A stretch of DNA of 64,000 nucleotides, taken from contig NZ_JACBXU010000001.1 of assembly GCF_013415305.1 (NCBI RefSeq), positions 1,302,001 through 1,366,000 on the forward strand. Direction: 5' to 3'. A model generated the notes under the pieces. It saw only the letters and a program-made list of their open reading frames with translations. It did not search any database and was not told where the DNA came from. The position numbers and the translations under genes were made by a program. Source of the stretch: Pantoea sp. WMus005. GTDB taxonomy: Bacteria; Pseudomonadota; Gammaproteobacteria; Enterobacterales; Enterobacteriaceae. This document shows positions 37,612 through 50,453 of the stretch, piece by piece. The first letter of the stretch is position 1, and every line of letters starts with the position of its first letter.

Positions 37612-38106
37612 TTATTCAGCGGATTCTGCTGGCGGTGCCATCTTATCCTCGTGCGGGCCTTTCTCAGTCAGACGCTTTTCAAAGTTCGCGTTGTACTGTT
37701 TCTTCTGCTCCGGCGTCAGCACGTTATAAAGCTTGTTCTGGGTTTCCAGCATCTTCAGCGCATGCTCTTTCGCATTGGCGGACATCTTATCTGCCTGCGC
37801 CTCGGCTTTGCTCTGGTCAAAGCTATCAGACGCAATAATGCTGTGAGCCGCACGGCGCTCGTCCAGTGACGGACGTTTCATATCTTTATGGCTCTCTTTC
37901 ATGATGTCGCGCATCTGGGTTTTCTGCGCTTCGGTCAGGTTCAGACCTTTAAACATCATATCCATGCCGTGGCGCATTGGCGGTTTGTGCATCGCCTTTT
38001 CGCTGCCCGCTGGCGGTGGGGTCAGGTTATCTGCTGCTGCATGGACGGCGCTGGCTGCACCAAACGCCAGCGAAGAAGCCAGTAAAAGGGAAGTCAGTTT
38101 GCGCAT
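37612..38106 (-). CDS. spy: Spy, periplasmic chaperone
   Basis: Spy is an ATP-independent cradle-shaped chaperone induced by envelope stress through CpxAR and BaeSR. The 164-residue protein has a signal peptide (MRKLTSLLLASSLAFGAASA, cleavage near VHA-AADN). The helical LTxxQ core follows: LNLTEAQKTQMRDIMK and NVLTPEQKKQYNANFEKRLTE. The open frame extends to 38187, but the signal peptide fixes the start at 38106. I could not identify a definite CpxR or BaeR box upstream. Confidence 0.95.
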   Translation of the reverse strand: MRKLTSLLLASSLAFGAASAVHAAADNLTPPPAGSEKAMHKPPMRHGMDMMFKGLNLTEAQKTQMRDIMKESHKDMKRPSLDERRAAHSIIASDSFDQSKAEAQADKMSANAKEHALKMLETQNKLYNVLTPEQKKQYNANFEKRLTEKGPHEDKMAPPAESAE

Positions 38107-38335
38107 AATAGTGTCCTTATAATTCATGATAATGACGACAGCACTCTGTCGCGTCTTCGGAAACAAGCATACGACGCTGAACGTCAACTACTCAGAGCCT
38201 GAGTAAAGCCGTGAAAGCATAAAAGATAAAAAACGGGCAATCATGAAGAGAATAAGAAGAAAGGCGTGAGGAATTGAAAAAGTTTATGAATTTAAAGCGA
38301 ATCTGGCAGAAATCATGGAGGATTGTAAGGGTTAC

Positions 38336-38381
38336 GACAGGAAAGCGGAAGACGATATCCCGCTTTTCCTGTCGATTTTTT
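38336..38381 (+). terminator. Plus-strand intrinsic terminator in the spy-astE gap
   Basis: GACAGGAAAGCGG (38336-38348) pairs with CCGCTTTTCCTGTC (38360-38373) with one bulge, followed on the plus strand by GATTTTTT. Both flanking genes are on the minus strand, where the 3' flank is GTAACCC and not U-rich. So this signal ends a plus-strand transcript that is not otherwise annotated. Confidence 0.65.
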
Positions 38382-38414
38382 AGCGCCGATGGCCTGCGCC
38401 GGTAAATGCAGGCA

Positions 38415-39410
38415 TCAGACCGGTAGCGCCTGGGTCTGTTCACCCTCTTCAATCAGCATCAGTCCGGCACGCAGCCCGGCGGCCACGTTGGGGTTGGGGA
38501 ACAGCACATATTCCCGCGCCTGCTGCACGTAATAACGCGTATCGCCATCCTCCGCCAGCAACGTTCCCTGCGGGAACGCGGTAAAGTTCAGCGTTTCCGA
38601 CGACATATGGAGCGTAAAGTGCTCACTCAGTCGGGTGATCTGCTGCGCAACCCGATAGTGGCGCGGTTTCACCGTCGCGGCAGGCATCGTTTCGCCATAG
38701 AGTAATGACGCCAGCGCCTGCTGCGCTGCGCTGAACTGAGTGAGATCGTTCTCGCCAAACGGCAGCGCTTTGCCCAGTTCGAGGGTACAGCTGGCCGCAC
38801 CGAAGTGCTCGCAGCTGAAATGCGTGAAGGTGCCACCCGGCGAGCGATGAAACACCAGCGCTTCCAGCCCCGCAGCGGCCAGCCACTCAAGAAACGCAGG
38901 CGGCCAGGGGCGCTCGTTCTGTGGCATCACGCCGAACTGAGGATGATACGAACCGCGAATGGCGGTATGCATGTCGAGATGCCAGCGCGTCTCATCGCAC
39001 TCGCCCAGCTGCCAGAAGGTTTCCAGCGCCTGCTCCAGCCGCAGCACGCGGCGGGCCTCATCACCATCATCAATCTGCTGCCAGCGTCCGCCAAAAAGCC
39101 GGTTAATGTCATAACGCACATAGCGCTTACCGGCACGCAGCGCTGAGGGATTACCCAGAATCACCAGCATGCGCTGCTGTAACGGCTTTTCACCCCGTAA
39201 CAGCGGGTTAATCAGCTGGTTCACAATCTCTACCGGGGCCGTTTCATTGCCGTGGATCCCGGCAGAAAGCACCAGCGCCTGTTTAACCGGCACCGTCGGC
39301 TCCATCAACAGTATGCCGTGATACAACCACTGCCAGCGAAGATGCGCCGTTTCACCACTACGCTTATGCGGCACCTCGCCGGAAAGCGTTTGCTGTAAAA
39401 AGTCCTGCAT
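38415..39410 (-). CDS. astE: AstE, succinylglutamate desuccinylase
   Basis: AstE hydrolyses N-succinylglutamate to succinate and glutamate, the fifth step of the arginine succinyltransferase pathway. The 331-residue zinc enzyme has SAGIHGNETAPVEIV with His and Glu ligands, WHLDMHTAIRGSYHPQFG with the third ligand His, and the catalytic Glu region CTLELGKALPFG. Two ATGs are adjacent (39413 and 39410). AGGAGG spacing and the E. coli alignment (MDNFL/MQDFL) prefer 39410. Last gene of astCADBE. Confidence 0.96.
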   Translation of the reverse strand: MQDFLQQTLSGEVPHKRSGETAHLRWQWLYHGILLMEPTVPVKQALVLSAGIHGNETAPVEIVNQLINPLLRGEKPLQQRMLVILGNPSALRAGKRYVRYDINRLFGGRWQQIDDGDEARRVLRLEQALETFWQLGECDETRWHLDMHTAIRGSYHPQFGVMPQNERPWPPAFLEWLAAAGLEALVFHRSPGGTFTHFSCEHFGAASCTLELGKALPFGENDLTQFSAAQQALASLLYGETMPAATVKPRHYRVAQQITRLSEHFTLHMSSETLNFTAFPQGTLLAEDGDTRYYVQQAREYVLFPNPNVAAGLRAGLMLIEEGEQTQALPV

Positions 39411-39461
39411 CATTCCTCCTTTGCGCCCTGAGCAGATGGCAGACTGTGCTGTCCCCCTGCT

Positions 39462-43280
<3,819 letters not shown>

Positions 43281-43284
<4 letters not shown>

Positions 43285-44501
43285 GATGCAGACCCTCGTA
43301 CCAGGCGTTCACACACCTCAGCAAAGCGTGCCATACCCAGCCTGACTTCCTGCTCACTGATATTCAGTGCCGGGGCAAAACGCACGACATTGGCACCGGC
43401 AATCAGCACCATCACACCCATCTCCGCGGCGGCCAGGTTAATCTCTTTGGCTTTACCGGCAAAGTTGTCGCTCAGTACTGCACCAATCAGCAGGCCCAGA
43501 CCGCGCACTTCTTTAAACAGATGCAGACGCTGGTTGATCTCATCCAGAGCCGCAACAATCCACTCGTGACGCTGCGTAACACCGGTCATCATTTCAGGCT
43601 GATTGATCAGTTCCATCACTTTACCGGCCACCGCACCCGCCAGCGGATTGCCGCCGTAAGTCGTGCCGTGAGTGCCCACGCCCATCACCATCGCCAGATC
43701 TTCGCGGGTCAGCATCGCCCCAATGGGGAAACCGCCGCCCAGCGCTTTGGCGCTGGTGAGGACATCCGGCGTGACACCATAATGCATATAGGCGTAAAGC
43801 GAGCCGGTGCGGCCAACGCCGCTCTGCACTTCATCAAAAATCAGCACGGCCTGATGCTTATCACAGAGTTCACGCAGTCCACGCAGAAACGCCGGATCGG
43901 CAGGCAGCACGCCGCCCTCACCCTGAATCGGTTCAACAATAACCGCGCAGGTGTGGTCATTAATCAGTTCAGCCGCCGCAGCCAGATCGTTAAATGGCGC
44001 ATGCTGGATTTCGGGCGGCAGCGGTGCAAAATCTTTTGAGTAAGCGGGCTGACCACCGGCTGATACGGTAAACAGGGTGCGGCCGTGAAATGCATTCTTA
44101 AACGCCACAATGCCACTTTTATGTGGGCCGACACGGTCATGCGCGACTTTACGCGCCAGTTTCAGTGCCGCTTCGTTCGCTTCTGCACCGGAGTTACAGA
44201 AGAACACCCGGTCAGCAAAGGTCGCGTCAATCAACTGCTTTGCCAGTCGCAGGATGGGTTCATTGGTGTAGCCATTACCGGTGTGCCATAAACGTGCGGC
44301 CTGGTCCTGCAACGCCTGTTGTAACGCCGGATGCGCATGCCCTAACGCATTGACGGCAATGCCACCAGCAAAGTCGATATAATCTTTGCCGTTTTGATCC
44401 CATACAGTAGAGCCTTCCGCGCGAACCGGTATAAAGGTCGCAGGTGCATAAACCGGCATCATCCATTGATCGAAATCGTGACGTGAAACGTGCAGTGCCA
44501 T
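43281..44501 (-). CDS. astC: AstC, succinylornithine transaminase
   Basis: A 406-residue class III aminotransferase, first gene of the ast operon. The PLP-binding lysine lies in [17 protein letters not shown], the aspartate in [14 protein letters not shown], and the substrate end [16 protein letters not shown] at the N-terminus. It acts on succinylornithine and, as in E. coli, possibly acetylornithine. GGAGAGTGG precedes the start. A sigma-54 promoter lies about 90 bases upstream, so the operon should respond to nitrogen limitation. Confidence 0.96.
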
Positions 44502-44590
44502 AACCCACTCTCCTGCTTTTCTTTACCGGCCAGGTAAAGCTTATGTTTTAAAATTGTTAAAGGATGTTGTAATGCAGCCCTACTGTAGAG

Positions 44591-44606
44591 TGCAGTTAAC
44601 GTGCCA
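44591..44606 (-). promoter_or_regulatory. Sigma-54 (-24/-12) promoter of astC
   Basis: The minus strand reads TGGCACGTTAACTGCA, with GG-N10-GC spacing and near-consensus TGGCAC and TGCA elements. It lies about 90 bases before the astC start, as expected for the NtrC-controlled ast operon. Confidence 0.85.
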
Positions 44607-44669
44607 GCCAGAGAATTAATGCATAAAATGATCTTCATAACGAAATATCAATAGGTTACACGCTGACAA

Positions 44670-44699
44670 TATTCACTTAATTTGCATACATAGTGAATA
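44670..44699. repeat. Inverted repeat in the astC-porin gap
   Basis: TATTCACT (44670-44677) and AGTGAATA (44692-44699) are perfect 8-base arms around 14 bases. Each arm contains TGAAT/ATTCA, half of an ArgR box, but neither forms a full 18-base ARG box. Confidence 0.55.
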
Positions 44700-44834
44700 A
44701 TTGTCTGATTGCACCGGCAAAACGGGGTTTTAAATAGCGGAATTATGCATTCGCGGGATGAAATATCGCTTTTGTGATCGCTGATAAACTATCTCTCCAG
44801 AAAAGCCCATCTGACGCCCTGTTTTCGCGCAGTT

Positions 44835-44851
44835 TGCCTCACGCTGGTGCA
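44835..44851. promoter_or_regulatory. NtrC-like enhancer site for ast
   Basis: TGCCTCACGCTGGTGCA matches the right half (GGTGCA) and TGC of the left half of the NtrC site TGCACTATATTGGTGCA. It lies about 235 bases upstream of the sigma-54 promoter, a normal enhancer distance. Confidence 0.5.
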
Positions 44852-45427
44852 GTGCCTGATCGGTGAGTCAGCTGAAAAAAGGAAAACTGGCTAACAAGCG
44901 TTAACACGCTTTACCTTTCTGTCTGGCGGCAGTCGTACGACTCCGCACGTCTTACTGCGGTTAAATTTTCGCCTAAAAGATCATTATTTAACCATGCCGG
45001 ACTGGGTTATTTCAGACGTGATTATTTGAACCGATAATATTATTCATGAAAAAATGAACAAATATTAATATGCATGCTAATGGTTAGAGAAAAAACATTA
45101 TTTTTTACGGTTTACAGCCGATGAGCCATAATTAAATCCGCGAGTAGATTGATTTAAAATCGTACAGTGAAAACTTTTACTTATCGCCTGAGATTATTTA
45201 ACTGCATTGATAATTATAGAAAAAATAGAAATATTTTACATTTAAACCAGAATAAAATCTTATTACGCCGTTATTCAATCTGCTTTTTTGATGCTTATCA
45301 GCCAGCTGAATATAAAAATCACAATTTGTTACTTATATTCCACTTTGTAAATTTATCTTTTTGTGTCATTTTCTTTTCACCCCGAAAACAGGGGAATAAT
45401 AATTAATGAATACAGGGTAATAATTAA
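44852..45427. other. AT-rich upstream region of the porin gene
   Basis: This long AT-rich stretch has no gene I can support. An open frame at 45167-45406 starts with GTG, has no ribosome-binding site and has composition typical of random AT-rich DNA. Such long AT-rich leaders are common before OmpR- and H-NS-controlled porins. Just before the porin the sequence GGAATAATAATTAATGAA is nearly repeated as GGGTAATAATTAAATGAT. The first copy carries a 4-codon frame, MNTG, at 45406-45420. Confidence 0.45.
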
Positions 45428-46501
45428 ATGATGAAGCGCACTTTACTGGCGGCTGTGATGCCGTTACTGATTGGCCTCTCCTCGACGCAGGCCGCAGAAG
45501 TTTATAACAAGGATGGCAATAAGCTGGATCTGGTTGGCAAGATTAACGTGTCACACCTCTTTTCTGACGACGAAAAAAACAATGGTGACACCTCTTCTTA
45601 TGCCCGCTTTGGTTTCAAAGGCGAGACTAAGATTACTGACCAGCTCACCGGCTACGGTTTCTGGCAGTATCAGTACAGCCTTCACAACTCCGAAGGGAGT
45701 GACGCACAGGCCACTAACCGTACCCGTCTGGGCTATGCCGGCCTGAAATTTGGTAAGGCGGGTTCGCTGGATTATGGCCGTAACTATGGCCTGGTGTATG
45801 ACGCACTGAGCTACACCGATATGCTGCCGTTCTTTGGCGGTGACTCCGGTTATACCGACGCCTTCCTCTCAGGCCGCTCAACCGGCGTGCTGACCTGGCG
45901 AAACAGCAATTTCTTTGGCCTGGTCGATGGATTAAACCTTGCCGCGCAGTATCAGGGCAAAAACGATCGCAGCAGTAATATCGACGGTGTGCGTCGCGGC
46001 AATGGCGATGGTTTCGCCCTCTCCGCCTCTTATGACTTCGACTTCGGCCTGAGCTTCGCTGGCGCGTTTGCCAGCCTGGATCGCACCACGGCGCAAAACG
46101 CGGCCGCTCGCGGTGAAGGCGAGAAAGCCCAGCACTGGGCGACGTCGGTCAAATATGATGCGAACCAGGTTTATCTGGCCGCGATGTACGGAGAAACCCT
46201 GAACGCCACGCCGATTGTGGGCGGCTTCGCTAACAAAGCGCAGAACGTTGAAGCCGTGGCACAGTATCAGTTCCTGAACGGCTTCCGACCGTCCGTGGGT
46301 TACGTCTCATCAAAGGGCAAAGAGATTGAAAATATCGGCGATGCCGACATCATTAAATACACCGCCGTGGGTGCCACCTACTACTTCAATAAGAACATGT
46401 CGGTGTACGGTGAATACCGTATCAACCTGTTGAAAGACAACAATCCGCTCGGTCTGGCGACCGACGATATTACCGCGCTGGGTCTGATTTATCAGTTCTG
46501 A
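45428..46501 (+). CDS. General porin, OmpC/OmpF family
   Basis: A 357-residue trimeric outer-membrane porin. The signal peptide (MMKRTLLAAVMPLLIGLSSTQA) is cleaved before AEVYNKDGNKLDLVGK, the universal start of OmpC/OmpF/PhoE. Alternating beta-strands follow, with the constriction-loop L3 (LPFFGGDSGYTDAFLSGRSTGVLTWRNS, read in parts) and the terminal Phe (LGLIYQF) needed for assembly. Loop L3 has FFGGDS where OmpC has PEFGGD. It lies at the position of xthA in E. coli, so it is an extra porin rather than the ompC or ompF orthologue. AGGGTAAT precedes the two adjacent ATGs at 45428 and 45431. Confidence 0.93.
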   Translation: MMKRTLLAAVMPLLIGLSSTQAAEVYNKDGNKLDLVGKINVSHLFSDDEKNNGDTSSYARFGFKGETKITDQLTGYGFWQYQYSLHNSEGSDAQATNRTRLGYAGLKFGKAGSLDYGRNYGLVYDALSYTDMLPFFGGDSGYTDAFLSGRSTGVLTWRNSNFFGLVDGLNLAAQYQGKNDRSSNIDGVRRGNGDGFALSASYDFDFGLSFAGAFASLDRTTAQNAAARGEGEKAQHWATSVKYDANQVYLAAMYGETLNATPIVGGFANKAQNVEAVAQYQFLNGFRPSVGYVSSKGKEIENIGDADIIKYTAVGATYYFNKNMSVYGEYRINLLKDNNPLGLATDDITALGLIYQF

Positions 46502-46508
46502 TGAGACA

Positions 46509-46543
46509 GCGGGCCCGGCACTTTTCGCCTGGCCCGCTTATTG
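46509..46543 (+). terminator. Porin gene terminator
   Basis: The stem GCGGGCC (46509-46515)/GGCCCGC (46531-46537) is followed by TTATTG, just after the stop. The U-run is short. Confidence 0.65.
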
Positions 46544-46578
46544 CCTCATGCCAGGCCACAGACAATGCCACGCGGCTT

Positions 46579-48135
46579 TTAGCCGAGCGCCCTGACTAAG
46601 CTGACGGCCACCGCCTCTTCCTGCATCAACTCTTCTACATTGGCGGATGCCAGCAGCGTCGTAGCCTGCCCGGCAGGTATCGGACGGCTAAAGAGATAGC
46701 CCTGTCCGTAATCACAGCCGCGCTTTCTCAGCCACCTTAGCGTGGCGACATCTTCTATGCCCTCTGCCGTAATCACCACATTCAGTCCCTGACAGAGCGC
46801 CAGCAGCGTTTCCACCACTTTTCGCTGCTCCACTCCGGTTACGATCCCGGCGATAAACGACTGATCAATCTTGATTTTAGTAATACCCAACCCCAGCAAT
46901 GCCGACAGGTTTGAATAGCCCGTTCCGAAATCATCCAGCACCACCCCGATGCCTGACGCTTTCAGCAGACGAATCGCCTCGCGGGCGTCATCAGAAATCG
47001 CCATGACGTTCTGTTCGGTGATTTCAAGTTCCAGCATGACCGGCCCGGCTTGCTGCATAATCCCGGATAAACAGGTGGTCAGCGCCGGTCTCAGCAGCTG
47101 CTCTGGGGTAATGTTCAGCGACAGGCAGAGCCCGGCTGGCCATGCCCGGGTGGCACTGACGGCATCCTGCAGCAGCGCCACGGTCATGCTGTCCATCAAC
47201 CCCAGCCGCTCTACTACCGGCAGAAATTCAGCGGGTGAGACTGTCTGGCCCGACGCCGTGATCCAGCGCGCCAGTATCTCAAAGCCGGTAATATTCCCGG
47301 TGCGCAGTGATACCAGTGGCTGCAGAAAGGGAACGATGGCATGACCGCTTACCGCGGCAACGACCTCCTGCTCCAGTCTTTCCCGCTGGCGAAAGCGCAG
47401 CTCCATGTCCGGTGAGAATCGGGCCAGATAAGAGCACTTATCCTGCTTCGCCTCGTACAACGCCAGGTCTGCCGCCCGCACGACATCAGCCTGGCCGGTG
47501 CAGGCTGAGCTGGCAATGCCAGCAGAAAGACTCAGGAAGGTGTGTGGCCCCGTCCGGATAGATGCCGCATGCTGGCAGAAAATTTCGGCGGCGGCCAGCG
47601 CCTGTTCAGCCTGTGAAGTGTCGGCAACAATGGCAAATTCATCCCCGCCGATCCGAAATACCTGACTCCCGCTGCCCGCCGTGGCGGTCAGCAGATCGGC
47701 CAGTGCGACCAGCGTGGTATCACCCTGACGATGACCATTCAGGTCATTGATACTTTTAAAGTCATTGATATCGAGCAGCGTCAGGGTAAAGGGCGTACCG
47801 CTGGCATCAAGCGCAGCAATGTGTGCACTAAACGCGCGACGGTTCATGACGCCCGTCAGGGCATCGGTTCCGGCTAACCTGAGCGCATTTTTTTCCGCGG
47901 CCAGGATTTTACGGATCAGGCCCGCAATAAGCAGCGCCGGAATAATCATGGCCAGTCCAGCAAATGAGGAGGAGGTCAGGATAAACCTCAGCCGCTCGCT
48001 GGTTTCAAAATTAGTATCGTAGCTCAGACCCAGCAGGCTGGAGATCTGCGCCTCCAGCCCGCATTCCCACAGCGTGGAAAGTAAAATGATGGTCGCAATA
48101 TTCAGCATTGCGAGCCAGAAAAGTTTCAGGCGCAT
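46579..48135 (-). CDS. GGDEF-EAL cyclic di-GMP enzyme with two membrane segments
   Basis: A 518-residue protein. Membrane segments at about residues 5-23 and 53-75 flank a short periplasmic loop of about 30 residues. A GGDEF domain follows (about 85-240), with intact RIGGDEFAI at 161-169, and then an EAL domain (about 255-505). The latter keeps EIL at 286-288, LSLNITPEQ, ELEITEQN, DDFGTGYSNL at 401, KIDQSFIAG, TAEGIED and QGYLFSRP. Both catalytic sites look complete, so it could make and cleave cyclic di-GMP. No RxxD inhibitory site is seen before GGDEF. The input signal is unknown. It lies between the porin and a chemoreceptor gene. Confidence 0.93.
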   Translation of the reverse strand: MRLKLFWLAMLNIATIILLSTLWECGLEAQISSLLGLSYDTNFETSERLRFILTSSSFAGLAMIIPALLIAGLIRKILAAEKNALRLAGTDALTGVMNRRAFSAHIAALDASGTPFTLTLLDINDFKSINDLNGHRQGDTTLVALADLLTATAGSGSQVFRIGGDEFAIVADTSQAEQALAAAEIFCQHAASIRTGPHTFLSLSAGIASSACTGQADVVRAADLALYEAKQDKCSYLARFSPDMELRFRQRERLEQEVVAAVSGHAIVPFLQPLVSLRTGNITGFEILARWITASGQTVSPAEFLPVVERLGLMDSMTVALLQDAVSATRAWPAGLCLSLNITPEQLLRPALTTCLSGIMQQAGPVMLELEITEQNVMAISDDAREAIRLLKASGIGVVLDDFGTGYSNLSALLGLGITKIKIDQSFIAGIVTGVEQRKVVETLLALCQGLNVVITAEGIEDVATLRWLRKRGCDYGQGYLFSRPIPAGQATTLLASANVEELMQEEAVAVSLVRALG

Positions 48136-48370
48136 GCGTTAGTTCCCGGTGATGGCAAGGTCAGACTGTTGTTTTAATTGTCAGTAAAAACCGGGGTGTA
48201 CTGCTTATAGCCTGTCAGCAAAGCTGCCGACAATAATCACCCCGTGGTATTTCTACTCATAGCATTCGCGCGTTCTCAGCCGCCTTTCGGCAGCAAGGCT
48301 AACGACTGGCGGAGCCGCGCTTATGTCGGTTCCATCATCATTCCGCTAAGTGTTCTATCGGCAGCGCGGG

Positions 48371-48401
48371 CAAAATTAACAGGCCCGTCCAGTTAATTTT
48401 G
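48371..48401. repeat. Inverted repeat upstream of the chemoreceptor gene
   Basis: CAAAATTAAC (48371-48380) and GTTAATTTTG (48392-48401) are perfect 10-base arms around an 11-base GC-rich loop. No U-run follows. It is operator-like or an RNA hairpin within the 525-base gap between the GGDEF-EAL gene and the chemoreceptor gene, which otherwise shows no gene. Confidence 0.65.
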
Positions 48402-48600
48402 TGCATTTCAGCTGTTCTGGCTGGCTCAGTGAAGCGCCAAAAGGGTCACGATCTCCAGACGATAAAAGTCGGATAATCAGTCTATTGAAGGGAATTCCAG
48501 CCCCACCATCGCCCATCCTTTACTGACCTAAAACGATGAAAATGAGTGTGATTTTTATTATGCAAAATTAAATCGTGCGCTATTAAATTAACTGTAACCC

Positions 48601-48627
48601 TCCAGAATCCTTTTCGCCTGCCGATAT
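48601..48627 (+). promoter_or_regulatory. Possible sigma-28 (FliA) promoter of the chemoreceptor gene
   Basis: GCCGATAT at 48620-48627 matches 7 of 8 bases of the FliA -10 (GCCGATAA). The -35 at the right spacing (TCCAGAAT) is a poor match to TAAAGTTT. Chemoreceptor genes are usually FliA-dependent, so it is plausible but weak. Confidence 0.42.
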
Positions 48628-48660
48628 CGTGGTACTCAATAGACTTTCCCGGAAAGAACG

Positions 48661-50205
48661 ATGAAAATTTCAACGCGCCTTGGCGCAGGTTTTGGCTTGC
48701 TTATTCTCCTGTTTGTTATCTGTGTGGGTACTGCGATTCATGCGCTGAATAGCGCCCGCAACAGTATGGACGAGGTGGTCAATGTCCGGCTGAATAAGTA
48801 CCAGACTGTACTGGATATGCGAGGCGGCGTGCGGGATATGGCCATTGCGGTGCGTAACCTTGCCCTGATGACCGATCCGATCGCGATGAAGCCAGAGTGG
48901 GAACGTCTGCAAAAACAGCGGGCACTTTATATCCGCAACCGCGAAGAACTTTCGCGCATGATGCAGGCGGATGGCGGTGAGGATGGACAGGAGGCGATGA
49001 GCCGAATCATGTCCACTGAAGAGGCCGCCCTCTCCACCCTGATGACCGCAGGGAAACTGGGGCTGGAAAATCGTCAACAGGAGGTCACTGGCTATCTGTT
49101 AACCGTCGCACGCCCCGCTCAGCAGAGTCTGCTAAAGGCAATCAACGATCTGACCGAGCTTGAGATGCGTAACAATCGGAATGCCGTTACAGACAACGCC
49201 AGTGCGATCACTCGCACCACCTGGATACTGATTATTCTGGCGGCGCTCTCCATGCTGGCGGCGGTCATCACCTGTGTATTGATTGCGCGGATTCTGATGC
49301 GTCAGCTGGGTGGGGAACCAGGCCAGGCTCAGACACTGGCTGCGGCGATTGCCGCGGGCGATCTGACGTCGCCGGTCACGCTGCGTCGGGGTGACAGCAC
49401 CAGCCTGCTTGCCTCGTTAAGCGGTATGCAGACCAACCTGCGCGGGCTTGTGACGCAAATCAAGGACGCCTCTGCCTCCGTCGCGCTGGCGGCCGATGAG
49501 ATTTCGCAGGGCAACACCGAGCTGTCATCCCGGACTGAGCAGCAGGCTGCTGCGCTGCAGGAAACCGCCGCCAGCATGGAACAGCTCACCGCCACGGTGA
49601 AAAGCAACGCAGCAGGCGCGCAGCAGACGGCGGGCTCAGCGCGCGAGGCCGCCACGCTGGCCCATGCAGGTGAAGCAGATGTTCACCGCCTGTCGGAAAC
49701 GATGCATGACATTTCTCTGAGTGCCGTTAAGGTGCGCGACATCACGTCGGTGATCGAAGGCATTGCTTTCCAGACCAATATTCTGGCGCTCAACGCCGCC
49801 GTCGAAGCGGCGCGCGCCGGTGAAGATGGCCGCGGCTTTGCCGTGGTCGCGGGGGAAGTCCGATCGCTGGCCCAGCGCAGTGCCACCGCAGCGCGCGATA
49901 TCAAGCAGCTGATTGAGCAGGCCGTAACCCAGGTCGAGGAGGGTGTGACGGTGGCATCCGGAACGGGTGAGCGCATCCTGAAGATTGTCAGTCGCGTGGG
50001 TGAACTGGCCGATGCCATGGACAACCTCGCCCTCTCTTCCGGTGAACAGATGCAGGGCATCTCCCAGGTCAGTATTGCGGTGAGTCAGATGGATGGCGTC
50101 ACCCAAAACAACGCCGCGCTGGTAGAGGAGTCCTCTTCTGCATCACAGTCACTGCTGGGCCAGGCGCGCGACCTGCGCGGCATGGTTGAGACCTTTACGG
50201 TGTAG
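48661..50205 (+). CDS. Methyl-accepting chemotaxis protein
   Basis: A 514-residue transmembrane chemoreceptor. The first membrane segment is at about residues 8-29, followed by a periplasmic 4-helix-bundle domain (about 30-185) and the second membrane segment (about 187-208). HAMP (about 208-262) and a cytoplasmic signalling coiled coil come last. The highly conserved hairpin tip is intact: IEGIAFQTNILALNAAVEAA followed by RAGEDGRGFAVVAGEVRSLA. No C-terminal NWETF-type tether is present (it ends METFTV). The ligand is unknown. GGAAAG lies before the start. Confidence 0.95.
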   Translation: MKISTRLGAGFGLLILLFVICVGTAIHALNSARNSMDEVVNVRLNKYQTVLDMRGGVRDMAIAVRNLALMTDPIAMKPEWERLQKQRALYIRNREELSRMMQADGGEDGQEAMSRIMSTEEAALSTLMTAGKLGLENRQQEVTGYLLTVARPAQQSLLKAINDLTELEMRNNRNAVTDNASAITRTTWILIILAALSMLAAVITCVLIARILMRQLGGEPGQAQTLAAAIAAGDLTSPVTLRRGDSTSLLASLSGMQTNLRGLVTQIKDASASVALAADEISQGNTELSSRTEQQAAALQETAASMEQLTATVKSNAAGAQQTAGSAREAATLAHAGEADVHRLSETMHDISLSAVKVRDITSVIEGIAFQTNILALNAAVEAARAGEDGRGFAVVAGEVRSLAQRSATAARDIKQLIEQAVTQVEEGVTVASGTGERILKIVSRVGELADAMDNLALSSGEQMQGISQVSIAVSQMDGVTQNNAALVEESSSASQSLLGQARDLRGMVETFTV

Positions 50206-50359
50206 GCCTTTCCGGGGGCACACCGCACCGCGGGGACGGCTGTCATCACAGGTCGATAACGGGTGTGGTGTGATGAAACCAGCCTGGGTTAAACGCTGAA
50301 ATTTTGCAGTCTGTGTTGCACGCTTGTGCACAATGCACGCAAGGGTTGCGGCCGGTTAT

Positions 50360-50389
50360 ATTGACTTCAATTTAGTTTGACTCAATACT
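50360..50389 (+). promoter_or_regulatory. Promoter and dyad operator upstream of the ohrR-like gene
   Basis: A -35 TTGACT (50361-50366), 17-base spacer and -10-like AATACT (50384-50389) face the ohrR-like gene. The same bases hold palindromes ATTGACTTCAAT (50360-50371) and TTGACTCAA (50377-50385). This AT-rich dyad is a natural self-regulatory site for a MarR/OhrR protein. It leaves a leader of about 190 bases. Confidence 0.5.
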
Positions 50390-50453
50390 GTGTCACCTTG
50401 CAATCGGAGGCGCAGATCAGGGCTTTTCACGCGGCCGCGATAGCGCTTAAAGG

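Noticed and set aside
44709..44726. Second NtrC site (TGCACCGGCAAAACGGG)
   Set aside because: Only the left half fits the consensus. The right half does not match.
45167..45406. 79-codon frame before the porin
   Set aside because: GTG start without a ribosome-binding site, AT-rich composition, and no domain look. It most likely arises by chance.
48482..48673. Minus-strand frame overlapping the chemoreceptor start
   Set aside because: It overlaps the ribosome-binding site and promoter region of the chemoreceptor gene and shows no protein features.
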